A stretch of 64,000 nt of DNA from Plasmodium malariae (GCF_900090045.1 NC_041782.1:1423001-1487000), one strand, 5' to 3'. Counted from the stretch's first letter, positions 36,601 to 46,270 are shown. Notes: generated from the letters alone by a model not told the origin. Translations and numbers: made by a program.

Positions 36601-39600
36601 TGTTTTTGGCAGTTTTGAACATTTGATGAATGCAACTTCTTATGATGAAATTGTTACCATGGTAAGGGGCATGTTTAACAGGGAAGCGAATAGTGACGAA
36701 GGGATGGATGTTAGCCTCCCCACCAACTTTAGTATTGGCACTGCCAATGGAGGAAGAACGAATGATAACGATAAAAGTAATGATAATAATAATTATAACT
36801 ATAACTATAACAGTAACGATAACAACAACTATAACAGTAACGATAACAGTAACGATAACAACAACTATAACAGTAACGATAACAGTAACGATAACAACAA
36901 CTATAACAGTAACGATAACAACAACTATAACAATAACGATGATGATAACGAGGGGAAAGGCAAACAGAACGGTCTAACTAGAGACAGAGAAAACATCATT
37001 GTGATAAAGTGCAATATCTTGAAACTGTTCAAGTTGGGGTCCTGCTATCTGTACATTATAAACCGAAATCTAAAAGAAATTCAAATATTGAAAAAGCAAG
37101 TGAGTTCGTTAGAAGAAAACATAGAAAGCTTAAACCAATTTATTAACAATTTAAAAGATGAGAATAATAAAAATGAGTTAATAAACGTTAGTAACCTAGA
37201 ACATATTATAGAGTTAAAAGGAAATATACAAAATAATGAAAATTTTATAAAAAATTTAAATAATGATATAAAAAAAAATGAACAGTTAAATGATATTAAT
37301 ATAAAAAATATATATAAATATAAACGCTTCATTATACATCTAATTCAACAGAATACTTTATTTTTTGATATATTTAAAAATTTTAATGAAAAAAAAAAAG
37401 TTGATATATCTATTCTCAACAAGCTCAACAATTTGAAAAAGTCTTTTTCTTTTTACATGTACGATTCTATTATTGATGAATTGAGAAGTAACAACAACAG
37501 TAGTTTGAGTAGTTCTAATTATGACTTTACAGAGGAACAATTTAGAAATGTTCAAGCATTCACAAATAGATTTAACTTAATTATTGATAGGGGTAATGTG
37601 CATGTGTTTAACAATAGTGAGCTTAGTGAATCTGACCAAGATACTTTCTTGTCTATTGAAAAGCGTGCAAGTGTTAACACGATGTGCAATAATGATCATA
37701 CTGGTAGTAGTTACATAAAGGATAGCATGATGATTGCCGAGTGTGCAATTGTTGATAACATCCGTGATGTAGAAAAGGATGGTGTTGTTACTGTAGAAGA
37801 ATGCCAATATGGTAAATCGCACGAAAAGGGTTCGAGTTGTGAATCGCATGTGGAGGTTAGTCCACATGAAGAGCTAGCTCCACATGAGGAGGTAGATCCA
37901 CATGAACAGGTAGATCCACATGAGGAGGTAGATCCACATGAGGAGGTAGATCCACATGAACAGGTAGATCCACATGAACAGGTAGAACCTCGTAACGAAG
38001 CGAATGAAATTGTCATAAAGGAAGAGGAATCGCACATTGATGAACTGTTCATTAAAAATGGTGAGGGAAATGTAAGTGGAAAGACGGGAATCATTCCTTT
38101 TGTGGTGATGGATAAATCAGAAGAGTTATTGAAGAGTGCCGAGGATAAGAAGTTTTACGGCGGGAAGACGGATGATGCTGCTCTGACAGATGATGCTGTT
38201 CCCATACAAGATAACGTAGCGGATAAGTCTTATGGAAATATTGAATTAGCGGAACAAAACGCTTTTGAAGAGAGTCATCTGAACAACAGAACAAACAATG
38301 ATACTCTGGAAAGGTATGAAGAGAACGTTTTAGTTAGCATGATGTATAAGAGTGAGGAGGGGGGAGTTAAATTCGAGTCTGAACCCCCATCATACAACTA
38401 CTATGAAGAGAAAAAAGCTACAGGAAATACTTACAGCTATAATGGTAATGATTTTCCCTTGAGAGATGACCATAACGACATATCAAGTAATGAAGATAGT
38501 CAAACCAACAAGTGTAGCGGTAAACTGGATGGAGATAGGTGTGAAGATAGAAATAGAGATAGATGTGAAGATAGAAATGAAGATGGATGTGAAGATAGAA
38601 ATGAAGATGGATGTGAAGATAGAAATAGAGATAGATGTGAAGATAGAAATGAAGATGGATGTGAAGATAGAAATGAAGATGGATGTGAAGATAGAAATGA
38701 AGATGGACGAGAAGATAGAAATAGAGATGGATGGGAAGATAGAAATAGAGATGGATGGGAAGATAGAAATAGAGATGGATGGGAAGATAGAAATAGAGAT
38801 AGATGTGAAGATGAATATGAGGATGATATGGGGACGAGTTACGACAACAGCTCAACACATCATGGTGGGCGTAATATAATGATAAATAGTCCAGACGATG
38901 CTAACATAATAATTGCCCTTGAGAAGTCAATGGACAACTCAAGTTATTATAACTCGTATAATGAAAAACAAGAAGGGATGAAGGAAGAACACTTAGATGG
39001 AAATATACATGAAATGGTAGCTCATAGTAATTTTCTTGGATTTAGTGGTATGAACATATCTTGTAGTGAAAATGAAAACAATTATTTGAACACAGTAGCT
39101 GCTATGGCAGGTAGGAATAACGATATGCTATTTGATAGCTCCTTTGGAATGTGTAAACCTGATGACTATGCTTTATCACATCATTTACATGAACGCATTA
39201 AACATGTTAGAAGTGATGATAGCATTTGGGATAACAATGAAGTGAGCTACCTGCCGACCTATGCCGGAGGACTCAGAACAGATGAAGAGAACGCGTATGA
39301 CAATAATAAGGAGGAGGGAGCTGAAGGGGAAGAAGTGCAAGGAGTAGACAGAGCAGAAGGAGAAGAAGAAGAAGCCCAAAAAAATACTTATGAAAACATG
39401 CAGGACCGTATATGTAAGAAGAGGGATAACCAAGAAAATAGGCATCATATTCTCGTTAGTAATAATCAGGGTCATCCAAACTGCAATAATGATAGCCCTT
39501 ACATTACAGCACTTGGTTTTAAAACATACATAAAAAAAAAAAAAATAAATGAACAGAGCAGGTACGATAATGATAACGTATTGGTTAAGCCATATGTTGA

Positions 39601-41569
39601 GGTAAACAAAAAGAGGGAAAGGAAAAGAAAATATTATTCTGATTCGGAAATAGCAAAATCAGCATTTTGTTCAATTAGTAGGCAATCAAACAAGATTAGA
39701 AGAGTAGAAAGCATGAGTGTGCATGATGTGCAAAGTGAAGAAGAATTCCAAAATGGAAGAGATATTTATAAAGATGAAGATAATGGGGATGAAATTAATG
39801 GGGATGAAATTAATGGGGATGAAATTAATGAGGATGATGTTGATGGGAATGACGTTGATGAGGATGAAATTGATGAGGATGAAATTGATGAGGATGCAAT
39901 TGATGAGGAAGCAATTGATGAGGATGCAATTGATGAGGATGCAATTGATGAGGATGCAATTGATGAGGATGCAATTGATGAGGATGCAATTGATGAGGAT
40001 GCAATTGATGAGGATGAAATTAATAAGGATGAAATTGATAAGGATGAAGCTGATGACGATGATGTTAATAATGATGAAATTGACCATGGTGAATTCTTTC
40101 AAAGGGGGAAAGGACAAAATTGTGCAAGAACTAAAGTCCATAGTACGATTAAACCAAATTTCAGTTTTGTAAAAACATCAGCTTTTAATAATAAGGAAGG
40201 TAGAAAGAGTAATTACGATGATATATATGGAAATGCTTTAAGTAGAGATAACAATAAGAACACACAAGAGCAAGAAGAAATAATGCGAAATGGACAGATA
40301 TTTGAAAGTGAAAACAAAGATAACGATAGTAATAGAAGTTGTTATATCATATCATCCGACGAAGATTGTGAAAGTGAGCGTTATGCAACCAATGCGAGTG
40401 GTGGACAACGCGTCCAGGGGAATATAAGCAGTGCAAGTGGTGCAAGCGATGCAGATGATGAAGATGACGGTGAGGAAAACGACGGCTCAGATGAGTACTA
40501 TGAAGAAGAAAATTCTCTGAATCAAGAAGGGGAAGAAGGGGAAGAAGGCGATTATGACGAAATGGCCATATATGGGGGGGAAGTGGACGAGCAGAGAGAG
40601 GAGGAGGAGGAGGAGGAGGATGAAGACGAAGTAGAAGAAGACTTAGAGGAAGGGCTACCGGAACGGTTAGAGGAAGACTTAGGGGAAGACTTAGCGGAAC
40701 GATTAGAAGACGAATTGGATGAAGGCGGAGAAGAATATGATGAGTACAACTCGGGAGAGGAAGAAAATGACCAAGGCGAAGAACCGTATGATGAATACAA
40801 CTCGAGGGAGAAAGATAACGAAGCAGGTAAGCAAAATCGGGAAGATGATCATGAACATGTTCAGAAGGGTGAATATATTGAAAATTATGTTTATGATGAG
40901 AATGTTAAAGAAATTGATGTAGAAAATGAAAATGTAGAGGAAGCAGTAGAAGAAGCAGCAGAAGAGGCAATAGAAGAATCAGTGGAAGAAGCAGCAGAAG
41001 AGGCAATAGAAGAATCAGTGGAAGAATCAGTAAAAGACGCAGTAGAAGACGCAGTAGAGGACGCAGTAGAGGACGCAGTAGAGGAAGCAGTAGAGGAGGA
41101 AGAGGACCATCTAGATAAGGTTGTTTCATCAAATGTGGATAGATCCAATTTGATTGAAGAGTTAGATACATTCCATAATGGCGATAATAACGTAAATGCA
41201 GATAAGTATAATAGTAGTTGTGAGGGTGAACACGCGAGTGAAGAACCATTAAATGAAATGAATATAAATAAAAATGATGGCTTAACTAATAATTTTAATA
41301 TTTTAAATTCATCGAATAGAGATGTTCAAAATAATCTGATGGCATATGCTGCCAATATGGATCATGTAGGGGCTATTAGCATCGCTTCGTCAAATGAAAA
41401 CAACGAAGCGTACTGTGAAGAGGGAGCGGAAGAGGAAGAGGGGGGACTACAAATAGTTGACAACGTTGACAATATCTCCAATATTGACGATATTGCCGGG
41501 GAAGAAGTGAATATTGAACAAGAGGTGGATAAGAAGGAAAATTTAGATAACTCGAATCCCGAAGAATAG
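30641..41569 (+). CDS. Conserved-type giant coiled-coil / acidic-repeat protein, function unknown
   Basis: Single exon of 3642 residues, starting at an ATG after a poly-T-rich leader. I do not recognise the family. Order of parts: ADIAADV repeat (about residues 112-175); Lys/Glu-rich coiled coils (about 217-500, 1054-1277, 1370-1853, 1887-1973 and 2140-2220); two less coiled islands (about 510-560 and 860-1050) that look folded; and Asn/Asp repeats (2041-2102). A very acidic C-terminal third follows, with VDPHE, CEDRNEDG and DEDAI repeats, poly-Glu and EEAVEEA repeats. Basic clusters KKKKKINEQSR (about 2964) and NKKRERKRKYYSD (about 2990) could be nuclear signals. There is no signal peptide or membrane segment. 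Long coiled coil followed by an acidic, NLS-bearing tail resembles nuclear-basket TPR/Mlp proteins, but I see no sequence match, so this is only an architectural guess. Centrosomal or basal-complex scaffolds are alternatives. Confidence 0.9.
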   Translation: MHINMQKKDDRVMQNNKLINETSNGSIKNFSLNQNTSYTERSSSKQENEFTFRGKCDNVMMSMNDEQESSIRRNEECKKLFRPGYVLNGDAPMYDELIGDRNNEHSDDYSHNSGAAVDVAADIAADIAADIAADVSADIAADIAADIAADVSADIAADVSADIAADVSADVSADVGIGDDDGGNDIKGSEGRFPRNSLIESLCINEIQSVEEDDLFNDSKYADKELLICLLRKKLKLKIKDYNLVMDRLIRTKEECSKKSKQIKELQVKYNKTEKECVHLKSEIEKNNYQKDVHLDNFSYYKSEYDDMKFKLRRIEEKHKEILVKNEELCKEVYTLKNEKSKFENCKNSEIEKLKNQNEKLKERYEQVRNDHNILLNKYLLTEKKIYKIEKEKKEEINQLQDAIQKGEMIKTNSVENLNKVKDILSKSMQKAEENIKKLLEVEKDRDGLKIKNEYLFKSINELKCKEGKLKNALKIFEKKYKQVIEKNNAMFAITHEFLNQKNSKIGIYRKNCDIKQVCQTHKIDKIVFDDINCFSTLYMYEIVYSSYALDSDESVEEEHGGYEEDEEEEPWERQRVKQRGRQRDKENEMEWALERKKNKSSREENKYIKIKKSKYRRLNYLLNEAQMKIISLSRSYANFEKNCANVKNVLLNDDLNIYKKHYYSNPANLFNEKTYIENILQQKVEQIQDMEIKLKEKENTIQKQKENIFRLNLEKETLIKVISALPNFSSFVQIDKNNKTCSIENFVETTVRDYLYQQMKCSNMLLEISEVTPSNVSNNNLSVVHKGARNESMNRSSVTWQTEIHPSAGNKSNGSIEEHMSSNFVSGSVNRFDTSNANQCSRTSLNDDNANQNNKKMMTLHHMVEEDLEKAIVSIENKQMSYFRKSNLLNYIDDYMVTLDIFARISQYNDQFKVENLLEDGFTFVLENIKVHSNGAGSNNLISNNPSGNSRTGNDESGHYQLSTYQAIVEELERSKKNQSDEELLRHIEEVKLLDKYKQFYHDHFLNINNIFNTLISFNLYSIMDDKYKNVYERYFNLFNLNFSNVEISFDLLLRRFHQIVRLSKKYERVIIEKNKKMEEMDINEMDLYKCRKKLEYDIEAANKEKENLGKMIEKKEEHINVFNEKYLLLQNEYEECKNKNIFINELCEMLKKEKYNLEQELCEKEQKNVKLNDKNSEIIKSYQKEKDYLHSLLEETRDNNIFLKEKLENILNQNESLKYDYDIRLNQLNTLWLEEKENNKKISFDMNNLKVENNSLVLKVNELQNKNSLVRNELRERIKQINMYRNSFSVSKQSIDGINNNTVKKINYRINTTSYSAAGISSISGISSTNNINGAGGIINSSGSNEIGAVNVNDDSYMMASGSYVLAEDEREYRMEYELLLKKLKENIADLNAQILQLKGEKDILITSIETWRCFSVNSKEEIKRLKKICSEQLEKHKEFLLINQSNEEKLKYINDLLNTEKNKYEKDVNEIKEKLKLEIDKVKEDLKEKIYEIKILQYDKDNLIQKIKLIENENKEGLDIKKKEEEYVNLIKHDKATLQKEYYDILQKYNMEMERNKKLSNQMDVLITSHKEEIRLINEKLNTVKKENLYLNEIIQKQVNLNDNELLKSRLEQLVQQNKDLQIELQQNLEKEEKIKFENVELKEKLNIEKEKLTQQQTYIVQLKSNLTDPNIVDKNDDFITSLKCSLEKSRRELQSITDQFEKLQLNEQKNIMRVQLLEDKLAHKEIEKKKLEEMIENKNTDDIIQYNKIKTDLDILVEENRILLMRKQEYEEQIEQLKRENDLFVATKNNDMNIIERDKLKEQVSQHLVKINEKEKTIINLNFQIKKLNNEIDEMKKKFNMDVNNSIVGNVNPEILEQQQMYNDSNNYADRPPNEQQNVSLEIYKYINENIDLTAELENKYDVIEKCKDEIKVKNDEIDKLNKDISILSKRCNQFEESLIIMEKHKLNMKNHIKEKDEIIENLKKKCNNKVDDLLFSNNYSTNVFGSFEHLMNATSYDEIVTMVRGMFNREANSDEGMDVSLPTNFSIGTANGGRTNDNDKSNDNNNYNYNYNSNDNNNYNSNDNSNDNNNYNSNDNSNDNNNYNSNDNNNYNNNDDDNEGKGKQNGLTRDRENIIVIKCNILKLFKLGSCYLYIINRNLKEIQILKKQVSSLEENIESLNQFINNLKDENNKNELINVSNLEHIIELKGNIQNNENFIKNLNNDIKKNEQLNDINIKNIYKYKRFIIHLIQQNTLFFDIFKNFNEKKKVDISILNKLNNLKKSFSFYMYDSIIDELRSNNNSSLSSSNYDFTEEQFRNVQAFTNRFNLIIDRGNVHVFNNSELSESDQDTFLSIEKRASVNTMCNNDHTGSSYIKDSMMIAECAIVDNIRDVEKDGVVTVEECQYGKSHEKGSSCESHVEVSPHEELAPHEEVDPHEQVDPHEEVDPHEEVDPHEQVDPHEQVEPRNEANEIVIKEEESHIDELFIKNGEGNVSGKTGIIPFVVMDKSEELLKSAEDKKFYGGKTDDAALTDDAVPIQDNVADKSYGNIELAEQNAFEESHLNNRTNNDTLERYEENVLVSMMYKSEEGGVKFESEPPSYNYYEEKKATGNTYSYNGNDFPLRDDHNDISSNEDSQTNKCSGKLDGDRCEDRNRDRCEDRNEDGCEDRNEDGCEDRNRDRCEDRNEDGCEDRNEDGCEDRNEDGREDRNRDGWEDRNRDGWEDRNRDGWEDRNRDRCEDEYEDDMGTSYDNSSTHHGGRNIMINSPDDANIIIALEKSMDNSSYYNSYNEKQEGMKEEHLDGNIHEMVAHSNFLGFSGMNISCSENENNYLNTVAAMAGRNNDMLFDSSFGMCKPDDYALSHHLHERIKHVRSDDSIWDNNEVSYLPTYAGGLRTDEENAYDNNKEEGAEGEEVQGVDRAEGEEEEAQKNTYENMQDRICKKRDNQENRHHILVSNNQGHPNCNNDSPYITALGFKTYIKKKKINEQSRYDNDNVLVKPYVEVNKKRERKRKYYSDSEIAKSAFCSISRQSNKIRRVESMSVHDVQSEEEFQNGRDIYKDEDNGDEINGDEINGDEINEDDVDGNDVDEDEIDEDEIDEDAIDEEAIDEDAIDEDAIDEDAIDEDAIDEDAIDEDAIDEDEINKDEIDKDEADDDDVNNDEIDHGEFFQRGKGQNCARTKVHSTIKPNFSFVKTSAFNNKEGRKSNYDDIYGNALSRDNNKNTQEQEEIMRNGQIFESENKDNDSNRSCYIISSDEDCESERYATNASGGQRVQGNISSASGASDADDEDDGEENDGSDEYYEEENSLNQEGEEGEEGDYDEMAIYGGEVDEQREEEEEEEDEDEVEEDLEEGLPERLEEDLGEDLAERLEDELDEGGEEYDEYNSGEEENDQGEEPYDEYNSREKDNEAGKQNREDDHEHVQKGEYIENYVYDENVKEIDVENENVEEAVEEAAEEAIEESVEEAAEEAIEESVEESVKDAVEDAVEDAVEDAVEEAVEEEEDHLDKVVSSNVDRSNLIEELDTFHNGDNNVNADKYNSSCEGEHASEEPLNEMNINKNDGLTNNFNILNSSNRDVQNNLMAYAANMDHVGAISIASSNENNEAYCEEGAEEEEGGLQIVDNVDNISNIDDIAGEEVNIEQEVDKKENLDNSNPEE
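30976..31160. repeat. 12-bp coding repeat (Ala-Asp-Ile-Ala / Ala-Asp-Val-Ser)
   Basis: About sixteen 12-bp units reading ADIA or ADVS, with IA-IA-IA-VS groupings. Both strands are free of stops here, which explains antisense open frames. Confidence 0.92.
36762..36945. repeat. Asn/Asp/Tyr/Ser coding repeat
   Basis: Repeats of AAC/AGT/GAT codons reading SNDNNNYNSNDNSN-like units, in the gap between two coiled-coil segments of the giant protein. Confidence 0.88.
37858..37990. repeat. 18-bp coding repeat (Val-Asp-Pro-His-Glu-Glu/Gln)
   Basis: Seven to eight copies of an 18-bp unit reading VDPHEE or VDPHEQ. First copies have SPHEEL and APHEEV. Confidence 0.92.
38539..38818. repeat. 24-bp coding repeat (Cys-Glu-Asp-Arg-Asn-Glu-Asp-Gly)
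   Basis: About eleven copies of a 24-bp unit, CEDRNEDG, CEDRNRDR or WEDRNRDG. The variants are arranged in blocks, which suggests successive duplications. Confidence 0.92.
39784..40075. repeat. 15-bp coding repeat (Asp-Glu-Asp-Ala-Ile)
   Basis: About nineteen copies of a 15-bp unit: GDEIN, then DEDEI, DEDAI and KDEI variants. It is extremely acidic. Confidence 0.92.
40930..41105. repeat. 12-bp coding repeat (Glu-Glu-Ala-Val type)
   Basis: About fourteen copies of a 12-bp unit, EEAV, EEAA, EEAI, EESV or EDAV, close to the C-terminus of the giant protein. Confidence 0.9.
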
Positions 41570-41842
41570 CTTCTATATCAGTTCAACAAAAAAAAAAAAA
41601 AAATAATAAATAATAAATAAATAAAAATAAATTTTTAACTGATGTTTATTAATGTAATTTTGTAAGATATATTTTAGAACGAAAAAAAAGAGAATAACCT
41701 AATTTTTTTTTTTTTTTTTTTTACCGCTCTCCTCCTTTTTTTAAAAATGATGCATTTTTTTATATTTATCCATTCGCATTCCCCTGTTTGTTTTCAAGTT
41801 ACCGGACGCTTATTAACGCGCATATTGTTATAATGCCCCCAC

Positions 41843-41845
<3 letters not shown>

Positions 41846-41881
<36 letters not shown>
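41846..41881. repeat. (TA)n microsatellite
   Basis: AT run of about 36 bases followed by a short GTGTGTG stretch. Confidence 0.95.
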
Positions 41882-41883
<2 letters not shown>

Positions 41884-42087
41884 CGTGTGTGAGCGCGCAT
41901 TTTTCGTTTTAGCAGTTATAATATTCATTTTTCGCAGTTATTAATAATCTTTTTTTTTATTAATATACGCGACTTTTTAAATTATTTTTTTAATCAGTGG
42001 CAGCTGTTACGGTACCTGTGCCTATGGACGTTTCGTGCATCCTTTAAATTTTACTTATGTTCCTGCAATAATTAAAATTATGAATAG

Positions 42088-42292
42088 CAGCTATTATTTT
42101 GCTATTAATTTTCTATTATTTTGCTATTAATTTGCTATTATTTTGCTATTAATTTGCTAGTATTTTGCTATTAATTTGCTATTATTTTGCTATTAATTTG
42201 CTATTATTTTGCTATTAATTTGCTATTATTTTGCTATTATTTTGCTATTAATTTGCTATTATTTTGCTATTAATTTGCTATTAATTTGCTAT
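42088..42292. repeat. 11-bp minisatellite (TTGCTATTAAT / TTGCTATTATT)
   Basis: About eighteen copies of an 11-bp unit that alternates between TTGCTATTAAT and TTGCTATTATT, giving a 22-bp higher-order period. Confidence 0.93.
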
Positions 42293-42555
42293 TAATTAGT
42301 CATTAATTAGTTATAAATTAGCTAAGATATAGCTGTTACATTATTTTTCATTATCTCTCTGCTCCTCTTTCCTGTATTTTATTTACATTTCTCATTTTTT
42401 TCTTGCTCTTGTTATGTATTTTTTTTTTTTTTTATTTGTTGTCTTTTTTTTTTTTAATTTCTCCATGTGTGAGATACCAGCACTGATGATTTATGTACAC
42501 GACAGGCAAGCACATTTCAAAATTTGCATTTTTAACCCCCAAATTAGTCTATTAA

Positions 42556-42795
42556 TTATAAAAACATACATAATTTGCATGGAAAACACATAGTAACGTA
42601 GAGTAAGGATTGCTCCAAATGCTCACGCTTATTTTTTTGCGGCATAAAAAGAAGTAAATAAATAAGAAATAAAAATGCAATAAAAATGGAATAAAAAGTA
42701 ATTGGAACTAACGAAACGACGGAGCAGACTTCCTCAAAATGTAGCAGTTCACAGCAATTTGACATAACAAAGAAACATTCATTAAAGGGTTCCAT
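42556..42795 (-). CDS. Doubtful small ORF with one hydrophobic segment
   Basis: Frame from ATG at 42793-42795 to TAA at 42556, 79 residues. It starts MEPFNECFFVMSNCCELLHF, then has a continuous hydrophobic stretch (VPITFYSIFIAFLFLIYLLL) able to span a membrane, then a basic turn (KNKRE) and a Cys-containing end. I do not recognise it. Frames of this length occur by chance in AT-rich DNA and T-rich codons produce hydrophobic residues, so the call is weak. Slight support comes from intron-like signals upstream on the same strand (acceptor CAG at about 42958, donor GTAAGTATG at about 43212). Confidence 0.18.
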   Translation of the reverse strand: MEPFNECFFVMSNCCELLHFEEVCSVVSLVPITFYSIFIAFLFLIYLLLFMPQKNKREHLEQSLLYVTMCFPCKLCMFL

Positions 42796-43625
42796 ATTTT
42801 GAAACACACGAAGTGGTTGTATTCACTCCTTTTTGTTTAAAAATTTGTTAGCCAAAAATATATGCTGAATATATACATGTAGGAACTCAATGAAATCACA
42901 TGTACAATGTAACACCATCTTGTAACAATATATGAGCTTTTCTTCATGTGAAAAAAACTGCAAAAATGAAGTTATTTTATATGAAAATATATGTTTAAAG
43001 GGGGTCTTTTTTTTTTTTTTTTTTGCTTTTTTTTCTGGTCTAATCAAAATTTAAATATTATTATTATTCCCACCTTGGTATTTTTTGAAAAATTTGCAAA
43101 ATGTGCAAAGGGAAAAATGAAAAAAGGAAAAATACCAAACCATGGGACCTACTAACATGATGATTCCTTTGAAGTATGGCAAAATATTTTGTATGGAAAG
43201 AAGCATACTTACGTGAATTAGCAAATGGGATGAGTGTTAATGCAAAATAAAACAACAAAGAAAATGCTTTGGCATATTACCCTGGGAAAAAAATATTCAT
43301 ATATACATATACAAGTACATACATACATACGTACATACATATATATATATACTTTACTTACATGCTAGTGATATAACACAAATGAACGTAATACTTGAAA
43401 TATGGAATTCAAGTCAGTGCTAATTTTGCTAAGCGAATATCAACTATGATATTATGATATTGCGGTATTTTGCTAATACTGTCCTATGAAAGTATTATAC
43501 TGTTGCATTATTACAGCATAATTCTTGCTCGTATTTATATAATCGAATTTTTTTTTTTTTTTTTAAATTTAAATTGAACTTTAAGAGTATTATTGTAATA
43601 AGAAGACACCCTTCAGAAGACAATG

Positions 43626-43657
<32 letters not shown>

Positions 43658-44289
43658 AACACGCAAACACAGAAATATACAAACGTGCGAACATGCAAAC
43701 GTACAAACATGAAAATATACAGTCTTACATATGTATAAACTTATAAAAATACAAACAAAACCAAATGAAACAAAAATGTGTCTTAATTCCCAATTTTTCG
43801 AGTACCCAAAATTATTCTTACATATGTAATTAAAAGAAGAAATGTAAATGTACAAATCTCATATACTTAGTCAAATTTTAACAGAAATGTAATTTAATTC
43901 AAGATTACACTTATGCACGTAAAGTACATATATATATATATATGTCAAAATGACTAATCAATACAGCAATTTTAAACGGGTGAAGGGTTTTTCTTAAGTA
44001 ATATTTTTAAAAAGGAATGAACAAAAAGCATCATAACAGAGTGTGCATAAATCGTCAAGTGGTTGAAAATTTAGTTTAAAAATTATCCCCCTTGAACAGC
44101 CGAAAAAGATAAAAAATAAAAAGTAACTCCACTAGTTCGTTTTAAATTTCACTTTTCAAAACATAAGAAAAAAAAAAATTGTATTAATAATGCATTTTAT
44201 TATTAACTGTTCATGTCTTTTTCTGATTGTGTAAAATACTGTGGTAAAATTAACCAAGTCCAAAAAAAAAAAAAAAAGAGACTAGTATA

Positions 44290-44382
44290 GCATTCGAACA
44301 TATGTACATATATATGTATGTACGTATGTACGTATGTACATATGTACGTATGTATGTATGTACGTATGTATGTATTTTTTTT
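44290..44382. repeat. Tetranucleotide TATG/TACG microsatellite
   Basis: Alternating GTAC, GTAT and ATGT tetranucleotides ending in a poly-T run. Confidence 0.8.
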
Positions 44383-45769
44383 TTTTTTTAGAATTAAAGA
44401 AAAGTTAGGATCTTTTGGCTAGTCAAAATAAAAAATATACTGCGAAATTTCAAAAGATATAATTGCGTCGTACATGTAAGAAATGGTAAAACACGAAACT
44501 GAATTTCCTTAACTCAGCTACGTGAACAAATGAGTGATAATTCGACTTTTCCCCTTTTATTTCACTTTAAATTTCACCACCTATTTTCAATTGAACATTC
44601 TGACAAAAGAAACATACCCCCATGAGTATTGTAATAGTATGGTATGTTTTAACCTACAAATATGCAGCCCTTGCGACTGATATGAATTATGGTATACCAC
44701 CAATTTAACATCAAAAAAATAAAACAAAATATGAAAAAACAGGGAAAAACAATATAAACCGTTTAGAGATCATTTATCCTTCAGCCATTTGTTCATATTT
44801 AAATGGTCCCATATATAAACGAAGAAAAAAAAAAAAAAAAAATACATTGCAGTGAAATATTCATTAAAATTATGTGTACCATTAAGTTGTGTAGTCATTA
44901 TGACAAGAGAATTAATTATATATCACCATTAAATAAATTAGTAATTACAATTATGCGTTCATATAACTCTTTCAAAGAGTTTCAGGGTTAATATGTATAT
45001 ATATCATGTATATACAATATGTGTACAAAGAAAAATATAACTACTACACACACATATACATACATACATACAAATATAAATAAGTATATACAAAAATACG
45101 CACATATTCATACACGTATATATTCCCACATTCATATGTACAACTTCTTCTATGTACTACTGGGAAGGCAAACCCAAAGGAAACACTTCAACAACAGTAA
45201 TACACGTACTACACATTTCAGTGTTAACCGGATGAAGATAACTTATAATTCGTCATAAAATATATAAATAAAATGAATAATAATGGAAAAGAAAGTCGTA
45301 AATATTCATGTAATATGACTTTTAATTTCCTGAACAAAAAAAAAAAAAAAAAAAAATTATGTATATAATTTTATTGTGTTGTACATGTTAATAAAAAAAA
45401 GAAAAAAAAGAAAAAAAAAAAGGGATGGAAAAAAGGACACTATGAAATATAAACAGTATAATATTGTGAGTAATTTTATACAAAGATTTTTCGTTATATT
45501 ACAAAGAATTTTTCTATATATTATCATCAAAATGAGATGTGTACATATTGTATAAACTCATCTTTTTTCCTTTTTTATTTTATTTTTATTTTTATTTTTC
45601 TTCATTGAAAATATGAAATTTAAAAAGTTCAATAAAATGTAAAGTAAAAGAAATAAAAAAAATGAAAATGCTAAAAAACGAGAAAAGTTTATAACGTATA
45701 AAAGATTCAGAAAAAGCCAGTAGAAAAAGGTTACCGAATGCTTCTAATCGTAATATGATTTGCATGTGT

Positions 45770-45852
45770 AAATATATGCATGTGTATATAAATATGCATG
45801 TGTATATAAATATGCATGTGCTTATATATATGCATGTGTATATATATACATA
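45770..45852. repeat. 18-bp repeat (ATGCATGTGTATATAAAT)
   Basis: Four to five copies of an 18-bp unit with sequence changes at the right end. It is non-coding; the minus strand is open across it only because of repeat composition. Confidence 0.75.
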
Positions 45853-46077
45853 TGTGTATTTATATGCATAAACACATGTAACAATGTGCATCATACATTT
45901 AGTTACACTAAACTTGTGTATTTGTGTAAAACATACGAACATATTTATATATGCATACACATTAAATACATGTATGTCTTTATAGCGTTGCATGCACAAG
46001 TAATTATTTTATCTCAGCATCAAATTTTATATCAAACGATTTAAAAAAAAAAAAAAAGAAAAAAAAGGATGATTGGA

Positions 46078-46270
46078 TTAATGGACGAATGAATGTTCGG
46101 ATTTAAGAATGTTCGGATTAAAGAATGTTCGGATTAAAGAATGTTCGGATTAAAGAATGTTCGGATTAATGAATGTTCGGATTAATGAATGTTCGGATTA
46201 ATGAATGTTCGGATTAAAGAATGTTCGGATTAATGAATGTTCGGATTAACGAATGACAGGATTAACGAAT
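46078..46270. repeat. 16-bp minisatellite (AGAATGTTCGGATTAA)
   Basis: Ten clear copies plus two degenerate ones (GAATGACAGG, GAATGGCCGG). Copies differ mainly by A or T before GAATG. Confidence 0.93.

Noticed and set aside
44400..44450. Resemblance of TCTTTTGGCTAGTC to the start of U2 snRNA
   Set aside because: Only about a dozen bases match. The branch-site-pairing region and Sm site expected downstream are not seen.
44803..45258. Two plus-strand frames of 62 and 79 codons in the gap before CRK4
   Set aside because: No recognisable domain, no splice connection, and lengths within chance expectation. The second is mostly a CA/TA repeat.
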